DNA from: Polyangia bacterium
GTDB taxonomy: Bacteria; Myxococcota_A; Polyangia; Nannocystales; Nannocystaceae
Direction: 5' to 3'
Assembly (NCBI GenBank): GCA_030430565.1
Contig: JAUIKS010000021.1
Coordinates: forward strand, 124,001-188,000
Length of the DNA stretch: 64,000 nt
Positions 33,511 to 42,037 of the stretch are shown here, one piece after another. The notes below the pieces were generated by a model. That model did no database searches and had not been told where the DNA came from. It saw only the letters and a program-made list of their open reading frames with translations. Position numbers and translations under genes: made by a program. Each line of letters opens with the position of its first letter. Position 1 is the first letter of the stretch.

Positions 33511-33541
33511 AAAAACCGGGCGCGCGCGAGCGGGCCCGGTT
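33511..33541 (-). terminator. Terminator-like hairpin inside redox operon
   Basis: On the leftward strand AACCGGGC pairs with GCCCGGTT (33534-33541 / 33514-33521) and is followed by further T (five T in a row counting the stem end). It lies between the rubrerythrin stop (33588) and the Fe-S gene start (33491). It would let rubrerythrin be made in excess of the downstream enzymes. Confidence 0.65.
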
Positions 33542-33587
33542 CGGTAGGCGTCACGCGAGCGCGCTCGCGCGACGCCGCGCTCGTTGA

Positions 33588-34007
<420 letters not shown>

Positions 34008-34515
34008 TGCGTGTCTCCAGCGTGCTGGGGTGGGTGCCGCGGGGCTCGGGATCCGGATTGCGGACCTGGGTCCCGGCGCCGTGCTGATCGCGCGGAGCGC
34101 CTCGCGGACGCGGGCATGTGTAGCACGCCTCGCGGCCCAATTGACGTGAGGGGAGGTTCGGGCGCGCGGTCGCTAGCGGGCGAGCAAGCTCACTGTCGTG
34201 GCCTTCGCGGCCGCTTCGTGATGCTTCTGTGACTCAGCCAACGTCCGCGTCGATCGGCGCCCGTAGCAGCGCTACGCGTGGCGCGCAGGTCCTTCGGCGC
34301 GTCGGCGTCGGGTGTCGTCGTCGGCCTCGCGCGCGTTGGCGTGGTGATTTGTACATGCACAATCGGACATGTTTGTTGAGACGAGACAACATGTTCGAAT
34401 AGACACGTCCAAACACGCGCGCCCGTGAGCGCGACGCGCCCGCTCGCGTGACGAGGCGCGGATTCTGCAGCGCGGTGAGAGCTGCGCGCGGCCGTTGTTC
34501 TCCTATGATCTGCAC
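34008..34515. other. Divergent intergenic region with ACATGT inverted repeat
   Basis: 508 bp between the leftward rubrerythrin operon and the rightward LamG gene, with no gene seen. ACATGTTTGT and ACAACATGT (34367-34376 / 34386-34394) form a near-perfect inverted repeat with a 9-bp spacer in an AT-rich patch, about 120 bp before the LamG start. It is a candidate operator for either direction. Confidence 0.55.
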
Positions 34516-35286
34516 ATGGTGACCTGCGCTCGCTCGTTCACGGTCGGCGCGCTCGCGCTCGCGCTCGCGAGTTGTGCGAGCGCGGCGCTCGACGCCGGCG
34601 CGGCGCGGCCCTCGGTCGCCTCCGAGATCGGGCCGTGCGGCAGCCTGATGGGAGACGGCGCGCCCGACCACTACTTCGCGGTCGCCTACCGCCAGGAGCC
34701 CGAGGGGCCGCCGGCGCTCGCGCTCACCGACGGCCCGTTCTCCGTCGAGTTTTGGTTCCGGCTCGAGGGCCGCGAGCAGCGGGGCTTCGTCGGGACGCGC
34801 GGACCGGGCGGAGACGGCTGGCGGCTCGGGGTCTCGACCGCAGGCGTCTCGGGCACGGTGTTCGGCGGGTTTGACCACGTCCTCTCCCTCTCGCTGTCAG
34901 ACGGACGCTGGCATCACCTGGCCTGGACCTACGACGGGCAGGAGAGCGTGCTGTACGTCGACGGGCGGGCGCGTGGGCGCGAGGCCTACCGCGTCGCCGT
35001 TCGCCCGAGCGAGCAGCCCGTCGTCATGGCCGGCGTCCACAACCGGGCGGGGACCCGCGCGGACGGGGCCGCCGGGTTGATCGATGAGGTGCGCGTCTCG
35101 AGCGTGATCCGCTACCGTGCCCCCTTCGCGCCCGCGCGTCGTCACGGCGTCGACGCCCAGGCGATCGGGCTCTGGCACTTCGACCCCGCCGCGCCGTCGC
35201 GCGACGCCTCCGCGCGCGCGCACCCGGGGCGGATCACCGGGGCGTTGCTCTCGCGCGAGGACGCGGCGCCGTTCTGCGAGCGTTGA
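34516..35286 (+). CDS. LamG-domain lipoprotein
   Basis: A 256-residue protein. ATG 34516 (MVTCARSF) gives a lipoprotein signal with LALASC (Cys about 20); an upstream TTG start is less likely. Residues about 70-230 form a single laminin-G / concanavalin-like sandwich: FSVEFWFRLEG, DGRWHHLAWTYDGQESVLYVDG, RGREAYRVAVRP and LIDEVRVSSVIRY strands. The C-terminal IGLWHFDPAAPSRDASARAH is typical of LamG family 3 proteins. It is probably surface anchored and binds carbohydrate or protein ligands. It is monocistronic, divergent from the rubrerythrin operon and convergent with a small membrane protein. Confidence 0.85.
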   Translation: MVTCARSFTVGALALALASCASAALDAGAARPSVASEIGPCGSLMGDGAPDHYFAVAYRQEPEGPPALALTDGPFSVEFWFRLEGREQRGFVGTRGPGGDGWRLGVSTAGVSGTVFGGFDHVLSLSLSDGRWHHLAWTYDGQESVLYVDGRARGREAYRVAVRPSEQPVVMAGVHNRAGTRADGAAGLIDEVRVSSVIRYRAPFAPARRHGVDAQAIGLWHFDPAAPSRDASARAHPGRITGALLSREDAAPFCER

Positions 35287-35356
35287 CCGCGCTCTACCCC
35301 ACGCTACTTCCCGGCGGCGGCGGCGTATCGACGCGACGGATCGACGCGTCGACGCG

Positions 35357-35689
35357 CTAGGTGAAGAAGCCGGTGAAGAGCCCGTACGTGACGAGCGCGC
35401 CGATGAGGTAGTTCGGCAAGAAGAAGACGTGGCCGCCGCCCGAGGGGAGCACCAGGCTGAGGAGACCCGTAGACTCCTCAGTCTGACCCTCGGCCTCGTC
35501 GCCGTCTTCAGAGCCCCCCGCCGCCGCGAGTCGCCACATCAAGTCCAGGGGAATCAGCGCGATCGCCCCTGTGTACTCGGCCCAGCGCGCACCGTCTCCA
35601 CCGACGAGTGACGCGATCCCCATCGCGATCAACGCGGGGATAGCGACGATGAGCAGCTGAATAAACGTGTTCGTGTTGAAGACCACCAT
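35357..35689 (-). CDS. Small hypothetical membrane protein
   Basis: A 110-residue protein. ATG 35689 (MVVFNTNTF) is chosen; the frame opens at 35713 with another ATG. Three hydrophobic segments are visible: IQLLIVAIPALIAMGIASLVG (about 10-30), YTGAIALIPLDLMWRLAAAG (about 39-58) and YLIGALVTYGLFTGFF near the C-terminus. An acidic cytoplasmic or periplasmic loop (GSEDGDEAEGQTEEST) lies between the second and third. No family recognised. It is convergent with the LamG gene. The coding call rests on the membrane pattern and on less extreme composition than shadow frames. Confidence 0.6.
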   Translation of the reverse strand: MVVFNTNTFIQLLIVAIPALIAMGIASLVGGDGARWAEYTGAIALIPLDLMWRLAAAGGSEDGDEAEGQTEESTGLLSLVLPSGGGHVFFLPNYLIGALVTYGLFTGFFT

Positions 35690-36242
35690 CGCCGCGCACG
35701 CTATCCGCGGCACGGGCCGAGCGCAAGCGCGGTAACTCCAACTGACTCAAGGGTAAGTCCACGCACGAGAGTCGCGTGTATACGCATTGAATTCGCGTCA
35801 TCGGCTGCGGACATGACCGATATCCCGTTGACGCGAGCGCCTCGACACGACTCACCGAGGCGCCGACGGCTTGACGACAGAGCGAGCGGACAGCATCACC
35901 GCCGCGAGCGGACGCGTTCAGCCGCGCCATGTCTGATGTCTTAAGGGGCAGCTAATACTCGGCGGGCTCGCGGGCACGCGCTCTCGAAGTGCGTCGCGCG
36001 CTCGATCGTGCCCAGCGGACAGCGCGCCAACTCTCCGCCCCATCGAGAGGTAGCGACCCGAGCACCAGAGGACGGGTTGAGCTGTCACGAGCGCCAGGGG
36101 CCGCGTGGTCTCCTCAAGCATCGGGGATGGCGTCTTGAGCGCACACGCTCCGCGTTTTGGGGGTTGTCGCGGTCTCGCGCGGGCTTCTGGGCTGGCTCGC
36201 GCGTCGCGTTGTCGGCTGCCCTGCGTCGCCTATGGTGTCCGC
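35690..36242. other. Divergent intergenic region, no gene
   Basis: 553 bp between a small leftward membrane-protein gene and the ASPIC/UnbV gene. Nothing coding is convincing. ATGTCTTAAGGGGCAG (about 35942) is one of three intergenic copies of an ATGTCTkAAGGG motif (also near 24218 and 60622). Confidence 0.5.
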
Positions 36243-38090
36243 GTGCCGGGCGAACGAGCTGCCGCAGGGTCGAGGCTGTGGCTGTGGCTGTGGATCGTGG
36301 GCGCGTGCGCGCCCGGTGACGATGACGGCTCGAGCGCGGACTCGTACTGCGCGCTCGTGGAGCCGGTGGCGCCGCGCTCGACCGACTTCGATCCCTTGGT
36401 CTGCGGCTCGTGGGCGTTTGACGAGGAGGCGACGATCGAGTCGCTCGACGTCGCGCTCCCGGGCTGCGGGGCCGACGAGGCGTGCCTGCGCTTCGTCGAT
36501 GTCACGGAGGAGAGCGGGCTGGCGCGGCGGCAGTGGGTCGTGACGACCGCGACGGCGCTGGAGTGCATGTTCCCGCGGATTACGGCGGGCGCGCCCATGT
36601 CGGCGCGGGACTGTGACGGGCAGTGGGCGACCGGCGGCGCGGCGGCGGCGGACTTCGACGATGACGGCTGGCCTGACCTCTACGTCACGCGCCTCGGGGC
36701 GCCGGACCTGCTGTACCGCAACCGCGGCGACGGGACGTTCGAGGACGTCGCGCGCGAGGTGGGGCTCGGGGCGTGCACGTTCACGAACGGCGTGACCTGG
36801 GCGGATCTCGACAACGACGATGATCAAGACCTGCTGGTGACCAGCTTCGGGGGGGCGCGGCATCTCGCGTACATCAACGAGGGGGGCTGCTTCACCGAGG
36901 ACGCGCGGGCGCGCGGGCTCGCGCTCGAGGTCTCGGGGATCCACGGCGGCCAGAGCGTGGCGGTCGGTGACTACGACCTCGACGGCTGGCTCGATGTACA
37001 TGTCAATGAGTTCATCGCCGCGCCCTTGATGACCGCGGGGGAGCCCTACGGCGCCCGTCTGCTGCGCAACCTCGGCGCGGGCTTCTTCGTCGACGAGACC
37101 GCGCGGGCCGGGGTCGCGCTCCCGCTCGACGAGCCCGCCGACCGCCCGGGCGCGTGGGCGTTCGCGTCGACCTTCGTCGATCTCGACGGCGATCGTCACC
37201 CGGAGCTCGCGGTCGCGTCGGACTTCGGGACGGCGCGCCTGTTCTGGAACCGGGGTGACGGCAGCTTTGAGGACGGGACCGCGGCCGCCGGGGTCGCGCG
37301 CGAGCACAACGCGATGGGCTCGACCTTCGGCGACTTCGACGGCGACGGCCGCCTCGACTGGTACGTGACCTCGATCGCCAACGCGCCGGATCCGGCGTGC
37401 CTCTTTGAGCAGTGCGAGTGGTTGGGCACCGGCAATTTCTTGTACCGCAACAACGGCGACCGGACGTTCACGGATCAGACGAGCGCGGCGGGCGTCCGCG
37501 ACGGCGGGTGGGCCTGGGGCGCGGTCTTCCTCGAGCTCGACAACGACGGCGCGCTCGAGCTGATCACCGTCAACGGCTGGCCCGGCCACGACCTGTACGG
37601 CGGGAAGACGCTCACGGACACGCCCTCGCGCCTGTGGCGACGCGAGGGCGGCGTTTACGTCGAGCTCGCGCACGCGGCGGGCCTGCGCGACACGGGGCAG
37701 GGGCGCGCGATCGTGCCGCTGGACTACGACCGCGACGGCGACCTCGACCTGTTCATCACGAATCACGCGGGCCCGCCGCGGCTCTACCGAAACGAGCTCG
37801 TGAGCGCGAATCACTGGCTCGAGGTCGAGCTCGAGGGGGCGCGTTCGAATCGCGACGGGCGCGGGGCCGTGGTGACGCTGCGCGCGACCGCGGGCGCGAG
37901 CCCGCAGGTGCGTCAGCTCGGGACCCGGAGCCAGTTCCTGGGCGAGGGCGAGCTCGCGGCGCACTTCGGGCTGGGGCCCGCGGGCGGGCGCGTGCACGAG
38001 CTCCGCGTGTACTGGCCGGCGAGCGATCGCGAGCAGGTCCTCCGCGACGTCGAGCCTGATCAGCGCGTCGTCCTCGTCGAGCCGAGCTGA
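36243..38090 (+). CDS. FG-GAP repeat protein with ASPIC/UnbV domain
   Basis: A 615-residue protein counted from GTG 36243, which leads into a signal-like stretch (RLWLWLWIVGAC) with a possible lipobox; the frame stays open upstream to 36105. FG-GAP/VCBS beta-propeller repeats with Asp-rich Ca-binding-like loops fill most of the chain: DFDDDGWPDLYVTRLG, DLDNDDDQDLLVTSFG, DLDGDRHPELAVASDFG, DFDGDGRLDWYVT, DYDRDGDLDLFITNHAG. The end is an ASPIC/UnbV domain (NHWLEVELEGARSNRDGRGA...), which in many proteins follows such repeats. It is likely exported to the cell surface. It differs from the other two FG-GAP lipoproteins here by this C-terminus. Substrate or ligand unknown. Confidence 0.85.
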   Translation: MPGERAAAGSRLWLWLWIVGACAPGDDDGSSADSYCALVEPVAPRSTDFDPLVCGSWAFDEEATIESLDVALPGCGADEACLRFVDVTEESGLARRQWVVTTATALECMFPRITAGAPMSARDCDGQWATGGAAAADFDDDGWPDLYVTRLGAPDLLYRNRGDGTFEDVAREVGLGACTFTNGVTWADLDNDDDQDLLVTSFGGARHLAYINEGGCFTEDARARGLALEVSGIHGGQSVAVGDYDLDGWLDVHVNEFIAAPLMTAGEPYGARLLRNLGAGFFVDETARAGVALPLDEPADRPGAWAFASTFVDLDGDRHPELAVASDFGTARLFWNRGDGSFEDGTAAAGVAREHNAMGSTFGDFDGDGRLDWYVTSIANAPDPACLFEQCEWLGTGNFLYRNNGDRTFTDQTSAAGVRDGGWAWGAVFLELDNDGALELITVNGWPGHDLYGGKTLTDTPSRLWRREGGVYVELAHAAGLRDTGQGRAIVPLDYDRDGDLDLFITNHAGPPRLYRNELVSANHWLEVELEGARSNRDGRGAVVTLRATAGASPQVRQLGTRSQFLGEGELAAHFGLGPAGGRVHELRVYWPASDREQVLRDVEPDQRVVLVEPS

Positions 38091-38152
38091 GCGGGAGCTC
38101 GCGCGGGCGGCCTCGAGGCGACCGCCCGCGGCCGTTCATCTAGACAAGTCTC

Positions 38153-39193
38153 TCAGGACAGGCCCCACGCTTTCTCGAGCGTCATGCCGCGGGGCATCGC
38201 CGGCATCCAGTTGGGGTACTCCGGCGCGAGCGCGCTGACCTCGTCGAGGCGCTTGAGCTCCTCGGCGCTCAGCTCGAGCTCGGCCGCCTTCAGGTTGTCC
38301 TCGAGCTGGTGGAGCTTGCGCGCGCCGATGATCACGCTCGAGACGCCGTCTTGGTGCAGGAGCCAGGCGAGCGCGACGCGGGCGGGCGAGACGTCGTGGG
38401 CGCCGGCGATGTCGCGCAGCACCCCGACGATCGCGTCACCGCGCTCGGGGTGCACGGGCGGGAAGGTGAAGCTCGTGCGGCGGCCCTCGTCGACCTCGCC
38501 CGCGCCGTCGCGCTGCGTGTACTTGCCGGAGAGGAAGCCGCCGGCGAGCGGGCTCCAGACCATGACGCCGAGGCCGAGCGCGCGGGCGGCCGGCAGGATC
38601 TCGCGCTCGAGCTCGCGCCCGGCGAGCGAGTAGTAGGCCTGCACGGAGCAGAATTTTTCGAAGCCCCGGCGCTCGGCGATCCCGTTGGCCTGGGCGATCT
38701 GCCACGCGGCGAAGTTGGAGAGGCCGATGTAGCGGACCTTGCCGGCGCGCACGACGTCGTTGAGCGTCGTCATCGTCTCCTCGATCGGGGTCGTCGCGTC
38801 GAAGCTGTGGACCTGGTAGAGGTCGATGTAGTCGGTGCCGAGGCGGCGGAGGCTGGCCTCGAGCTCGCGGTAGATGGCGACGCGTCCCTGGCCGAGCGCG
38901 TTGGGGTTGTCGCTGAACGGGAAGTGGACCTTGGTCGCGATGATGGCGTCTTGGCGGCGCGCGCCGAGGGCCTTGCCGAGCAGCTCCTCGGACTGCCCGC
39001 GGCTGTACATGTTGGCCGTGTCGAAGAAGTTGACGCCGGCGTCAAGCGCGCGGTTGACCATGGTCTCGGCGAGCTTGACGCCGGTCGTGCCGATCAAGAC
39101 GTCGGTGGGCTGGTCACCCTTGCTGAAGGTCATGCACCCGAGGCAGAGCTGCGAGACGTACAGCCCGGTGTTTCCAAGTGGTCGGTATTGCAT
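38153..39193 (-). CDS. Aldo/keto reductase
   Basis: A 346-residue NADPH-dependent (beta/alpha)8 oxidoreductase. The family tetrad is visible: Asp and Tyr in FFDTANMYSRGQSEELLGKAL (about 56-76), Lys in IIATKVHF (about 87), His in YQVHSF (about 127). The NADPH-binding end is present (VSSVIIGARKLHQLEDNLKAAE). Length fits the AKR11/12-like bacterial class. It is divergent from a TetR gene, with two matching palindromes between the two starts. So it is probably repressed by that TetR protein and induced by an aldehyde, ketone or other small molecule. It acts in the cytoplasm; the natural substrate is unknown. Confidence 0.93.
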   Translation of the reverse strand: MQYRPLGNTGLYVSQLCLGCMTFSKGDQPTDVLIGTTGVKLAETMVNRALDAGVNFFDTANMYSRGQSEELLGKALGARRQDAIIATKVHFPFSDNPNALGQGRVAIYRELEASLRRLGTDYIDLYQVHSFDATTPIEETMTTLNDVVRAGKVRYIGLSNFAAWQIAQANGIAERRGFEKFCSVQAYYSLAGRELEREILPAARALGLGVMVWSPLAGGFLSGKYTQRDGAGEVDEGRRTSFTFPPVHPERGDAIVGVLRDIAGAHDVSPARVALAWLLHQDGVSSVIIGARKLHQLEDNLKAAELELSAEELKRLDEVSALAPEYPNWMPAMPRGMTLEKAWGLS

Positions 39194-39253
39194 CGGTTTT
39201 TTCGTTTCCGGTTGGTGGGGAGGAGGCGCGACTCTCGTTCGTCGCGGTAAAAG

Positions 39254-39269
39254 TACACTGCACAGTGTA
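39254..39269. promoter_or_regulatory. TetR operator candidate 1
   Basis: TACACTGCACAGTGTA is a perfect 16-bp palindrome, 61 bp upstream of the reductase start. The wider block AAGTACACTGCACAGTGTAG is repeated in degenerate form at 39297-39316, as expected for tandem sites of one regulator. Confidence 0.7.
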
Positions 39270-39296
39270 GTGTTGTTTGTGGCCAGTCAAGTTAAA

Positions 39297-39316
39297 AGTA
39301 AACTCAACCGTGTAGT
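39297..39316. promoter_or_regulatory. TetR operator candidate 2
   Basis: AGTAAACTCAACCGTGTAGT aligns with the palindrome at 39254 over AGTAnACTnnaCnGTGTAGT. It lies 25 bp before the TetR start codon, suiting autorepression. It is an imperfect copy, so affinity may be weaker. Confidence 0.6.
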
Positions 39317-39340
39317 TTTTTTGTAGGCTTGAAGAGCGCG

Positions 39341-40009
39341 ATGACGGGCGACAAACCACGGCGGGAGACCCGCAGCGCGCGGAAGCGGGCGGCGATCATC
39401 GAGGCCGCGGCGGCGGCGTTTCGCGACGAGGGCTACGAGGCGGCGAGCATGGATCGCATCGCGGCGCTCGCCGGCGTCTCCAAGCGAACCGTCTACAACC
39501 ACTTCGGCAGCAAGGACGCGCTGCTCGGCGTGGTCTTCGAGCACTTCCTGGCGCAGGTGACCGCGCGGACGCGGATCCCGTGGGACCCGTCGCGCTCGGT
39601 GAGCGAGCAGCTGCGGGAGTTCGCCGCCGCGAAGCTCGCGATGATCGACGACCCGCTGTGGATGGGGCTCATGCGGATGGCGCTAGGCGTGTTCATCCAG
39701 CGCCCCGAGCTCGCCGAGCAGACGGCGATGAGCGCGAGCGCCAGCGACGACGGCCTCGCGGTCTGGCTGCGGATGGCGCATGGAGCAGGTCGACTCCAGG
39801 TCGAGGACCCGGGGCGCGCGTCCTCGCAGTTCTGGGCGCTGATCAAGGGCGAGCTGTTCTGGCCGTCGATCTTCAGCCTGGGCGCGGCGCCCCCGGACGA
39901 GCGCCGCGCGGCGATCGTCGACGCGGCGATCGAGCTGTTTCTCTGTCGCTACGGCGCGCCGGCGGAGTCGGCGAGCGACGAGCAGCTCACAGATCGAGGC
40001 GCGTCGTGA
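39341..40009 (+). CDS. TetR/AcrR-family transcriptional regulator
   Basis: A 222-residue repressor. ATG 39341 (MTGDKPRRE) is used; the frame opens at a TTG 12 bp earlier. The N-terminal HTH is classical: AAIIEAAAAAFRDEGYEAASMDRIAALAGVSKRTVYNHFGSKDALL (about 18-63). The C-terminal part matches the AcrR-type ligand domain with an extended final helix (FWALIKGELFWPSIF). It is divergent from the aldo/keto reductase with two operator-like sites between. Its last 23 bp overlap the end of the convergent lipoprotein gene, so antisense effects are possible. The effector is unknown. Confidence 0.92.
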   Translation: MTGDKPRRETRSARKRAAIIEAAAAAFRDEGYEAASMDRIAALAGVSKRTVYNHFGSKDALLGVVFEHFLAQVTARTRIPWDPSRSVSEQLREFAAAKLAMIDDPLWMGLMRMALGVFIQRPELAEQTAMSASASDDGLAVWLRMAHGAGRLQVEDPGRASSQFWALIKGELFWPSIFSLGAAPPDERRAAIVDAAIELFLCRYGAPAESASDEQLTDRGAS

Positions 40010-40913
40010 TGCTCGGCGCGCCCCCGGCCGGGGCCTCGCCGCTGACGACGTCGGCGTAGACGGTGGCCTCGCCGAGCTCCTTGAGCGTGGCCGAGATGAC
40101 GCCGAGCTGCTGCTTGCACGTGCTCTGGCACGCGGTGTTGCCCTCGTCGCAGGCGCAGTTGAGCGTCAGCTCTTTGGCCTCGAAGGTGCGCGCGGCGTGG
40201 TGGATCGTCTCGACCACGCGCCCGCCGTCGCGGGTCAGCTCGGCGCCGTCGAAGGTCGGCGTCGTCTGGATCTCGATCGTGCTCGGGGTCAGGCGCTGCA
40301 GCACCAGCAGCGCGCCGCCGGTGTCGGGGCAGCCGTCGAGGTCTTTCTGCCCGTTGAAGCCCTCGGCGGCGTCGGGGCACAGATCATCGATGAAGTCGAT
40401 CCCGTCGGCGTCGGCGTCGGGGTCCATGGCGGCTGCCCAATGCGTCAGGTTGCTGATGCGCTGGGCGTCGGCCTTGATGCACAGCCGGTTCTTGCCGGCG
40501 CTGTCGAGCGCGCAGGCCTGCATGCGCGGCTTGGGCCCCGGGATGTCCTTGATGACGATCTTGATCGGCCCCTCGGTCGGGAGGCCGTAGCTCGCCGCGA
40601 GCCCGCCGAGCTGCTTGAGCTTGCCGGCGAGCGCCTCGGGGGAGCGGTAGAACGACTGCTTGCAGCCCTCGCCGTCTTGCTTCTCGGGCGGGCAGATGTC
40701 GGTGAAGAGCTCGCTGCCCTGGGTCGCGCGGGCGAGCAGCGCGTCGCCGTCGTCCGCGGCGACGGCCTCGACGATCCCCTTGCACATCTGCGTGAGCTCC
40801 TCGCGCACGCCGCTGCAGTCGGCCTCGACGGGGGCGCGGGACTTGGAGTCACAGGACGGCAGGAGCAGCAGCGCGAGGCAGGCGAGCGTGAGCGGGCGGT
40901 TCATGTTCGGCAT
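39987..40913 (-). CDS. Lipoprotein with thrombospondin type 3-like motif
   Basis: A 308-residue protein with signal MNRPLTLACLALLLLPSC (Cys about 21). An N-terminal helical domain has paired Cys (DCSGVREELTQMCKGIVEAV, CPPEKQDGEGCKQSF). The middle holds a Ca-binding-like acidic motif, DPDADADGIDFIDDLCPD followed by DLDGCPD, of the thrombospondin type 3 / OmpA-linker kind (about 164-200). The C-terminal domain has further Cys pairs (NCACDEGNTACQSTC). It is likely outer-membrane attached. It is convergent with the TetR gene, overlapping by 23 bp. No enzymatic motif seen; function unknown. Confidence 0.75.
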   Translation of the reverse strand: MPNMNRPLTLACLALLLLPSCDSKSRAPVEADCSGVREELTQMCKGIVEAVAADDGDALLARATQGSELFTDICPPEKQDGEGCKQSFYRSPEALAGKLKQLGGLAASYGLPTEGPIKIVIKDIPGPKPRMQACALDSAGKNRLCIKADAQRISNLTHWAAAMDPDADADGIDFIDDLCPDAAEGFNGQKDLDGCPDTGGALLVLQRLTPSTIEIQTTPTFDGAELTRDGGRVVETIHHAARTFEAKELTLNCACDEGNTACQSTCKQQLGVISATLKELGEATVYADVVSGEAPAGGAPSITTRLDL

Positions 40914-41010
40914 CGTCGGGTCGGAGGATTATCCCAGAGATGCGTTCTTTCACAGGAGCGCGTGCTCGCGCAAGTCGTGGGCGGCATCGCGCGCCAACCA
41001 AGCGCCTCCC

Positions 41011-41901
41011 CTACACGCGGCGGCGCATCTCGTGCTGCTCGAGGGGGCGGCGGGTGAAGCCGCGCGCGCGCAGGAAGCCGTCGAGCGCCGCCGAGGGGGG
41101 CGTCCCGAGCGAGACGCTCGAGAGCGCGAGCGTGTCGGCGGCGGTCTCGAGCAGCGAGGTCCCGAGACCGCGTCGACGCCACGCCGCACGCACGTAGAGG
41201 AACGCGAGGCGGCCGCGGGGATCGACGCTCAGCGCGGCGATCGGCTCATCTCGGTCGAGCAGGGCGAAGGTTCGCTGGTCGGCGACGCGCGCGACGCAGA
41301 AGTCCTGATTCTGCCAGTTGAGATGGTGCTCGGGCGGCGCCAGGGCGCGCGCGCGGGCCCCGGTGATCGCGGCGAAGCGCAGCTGGTTGAGCGGGACAGC
41401 GTCGGGCTCGCGGCGCGGCGGGGCACGCACGCCGCGCTGCCGCGCGTAGTAGTGAAGACGCCCGAACTCGGCGTAGCCGCGGCGGCGGTAGAACGCGATC
41501 GCGCGGGCGTTGTCCGTGAGGACCTCGAGCCACAGCTGCGCGCAGCCAGCCGCCCGCGCGGCCGCGTGATGGCGGTCGAAGAGCGCGTCGCTGAGCCCGT
41601 GACGACCGCGGTGCTCGGGCGCGATCGCCATCGCGCCCATCCGCATGGTCAGCGCGCCGGCGAAGCGCTGGACGCCGCCGAGGATCACGCCGATCGGCTC
41701 GCCCTCGGCGAGCGCGACGAAGGAGTGCTCGGGCGTGTTGCCCTCGACGCCGAAGAAGCGCGCCGTGAAGGTCTCGAGATCGACGTCGAGCCTGACCGCG
41801 TAGTCGGCGAAGCCGCGCGTGAAGGCGGCGTGGCAGCGCGCGTAGCCGAGCGCGCGCACGGGCTGGAGCTCGAAGGCGGATGGAGATGTCTTTGTAGACA
41901 T
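41011..41901 (-). CDS. Tandem double GNAT acetyltransferase
   Basis: A 296-residue protein with two GNAT folds. ATG 41901 (MSTKTSPSAF) is preferred; the open frame to 42018 is Arg-rich. Domain one (about 10-150) has an acetyl-CoA loop in GAMAIAPEHRGRHGLSDALF and LWLEVLTDNARAIAFYRRRGY. Domain two (about 165-290) has FLYVRAAWRRRGLGTSLLETA, where RRRGLG is the classic Q/RxxGxG/A pyrophosphate loop, but its C-terminal half is shorter. Both loops look intact; family members often keep only one active site. The start codon lies inside the inverted repeat ATGTCT-N4-AGACAT, so a protein bound there would block translation or initiation nearby. Substrate unknown. Confidence 0.85.
   Translation of the reverse strand: MSTKTSPSAFELQPVRALGYARCHAAFTRGFADYAVRLDVDLETFTARFFGVEGNTPEHSFVALAEGEPIGVILGGVQRFAGALTMRMGAMAIAPEHRGRHGLSDALFDRHHAAARAAGCAQLWLEVLTDNARAIAFYRRRGYAEFGRLHYYARQRGVRAPPRREPDAVPLNQLRFAAITGARARALAPPEHHLNWQNQDFCVARVADQRTFALLDRDEPIAALSVDPRGRLAFLYVRAAWRRRGLGTSLLETAADTLALSSVSLGTPPSAALDGFLRARGFTRRPLEQHEMRRRV
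41886..41901. promoter_or_regulatory. ATGTCT-N4-AGACAT inverted repeat over GNAT start codon
   Basis: ATGTCTTTGTAGACAT has perfect 6-bp arms and a 4-bp spacer. The right arm, read leftward, is the GNAT start codon itself. It has the same geometry as 9018-9033 and 45678-45693. Confidence 0.5.
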
Positions 41902-42037
41902 GTTTTTTCTGTTCGCCGCGCGAAACGCGTCGCGCCGGGCCCCGAAGCGCCGGGCCCCGAAGCGCCCCCGAACGGTATCAAGACCCCAACAGCGCTGTAG
42001 AGAAATCACCATGTCCAACGCGCAACAACAAGCGGCG

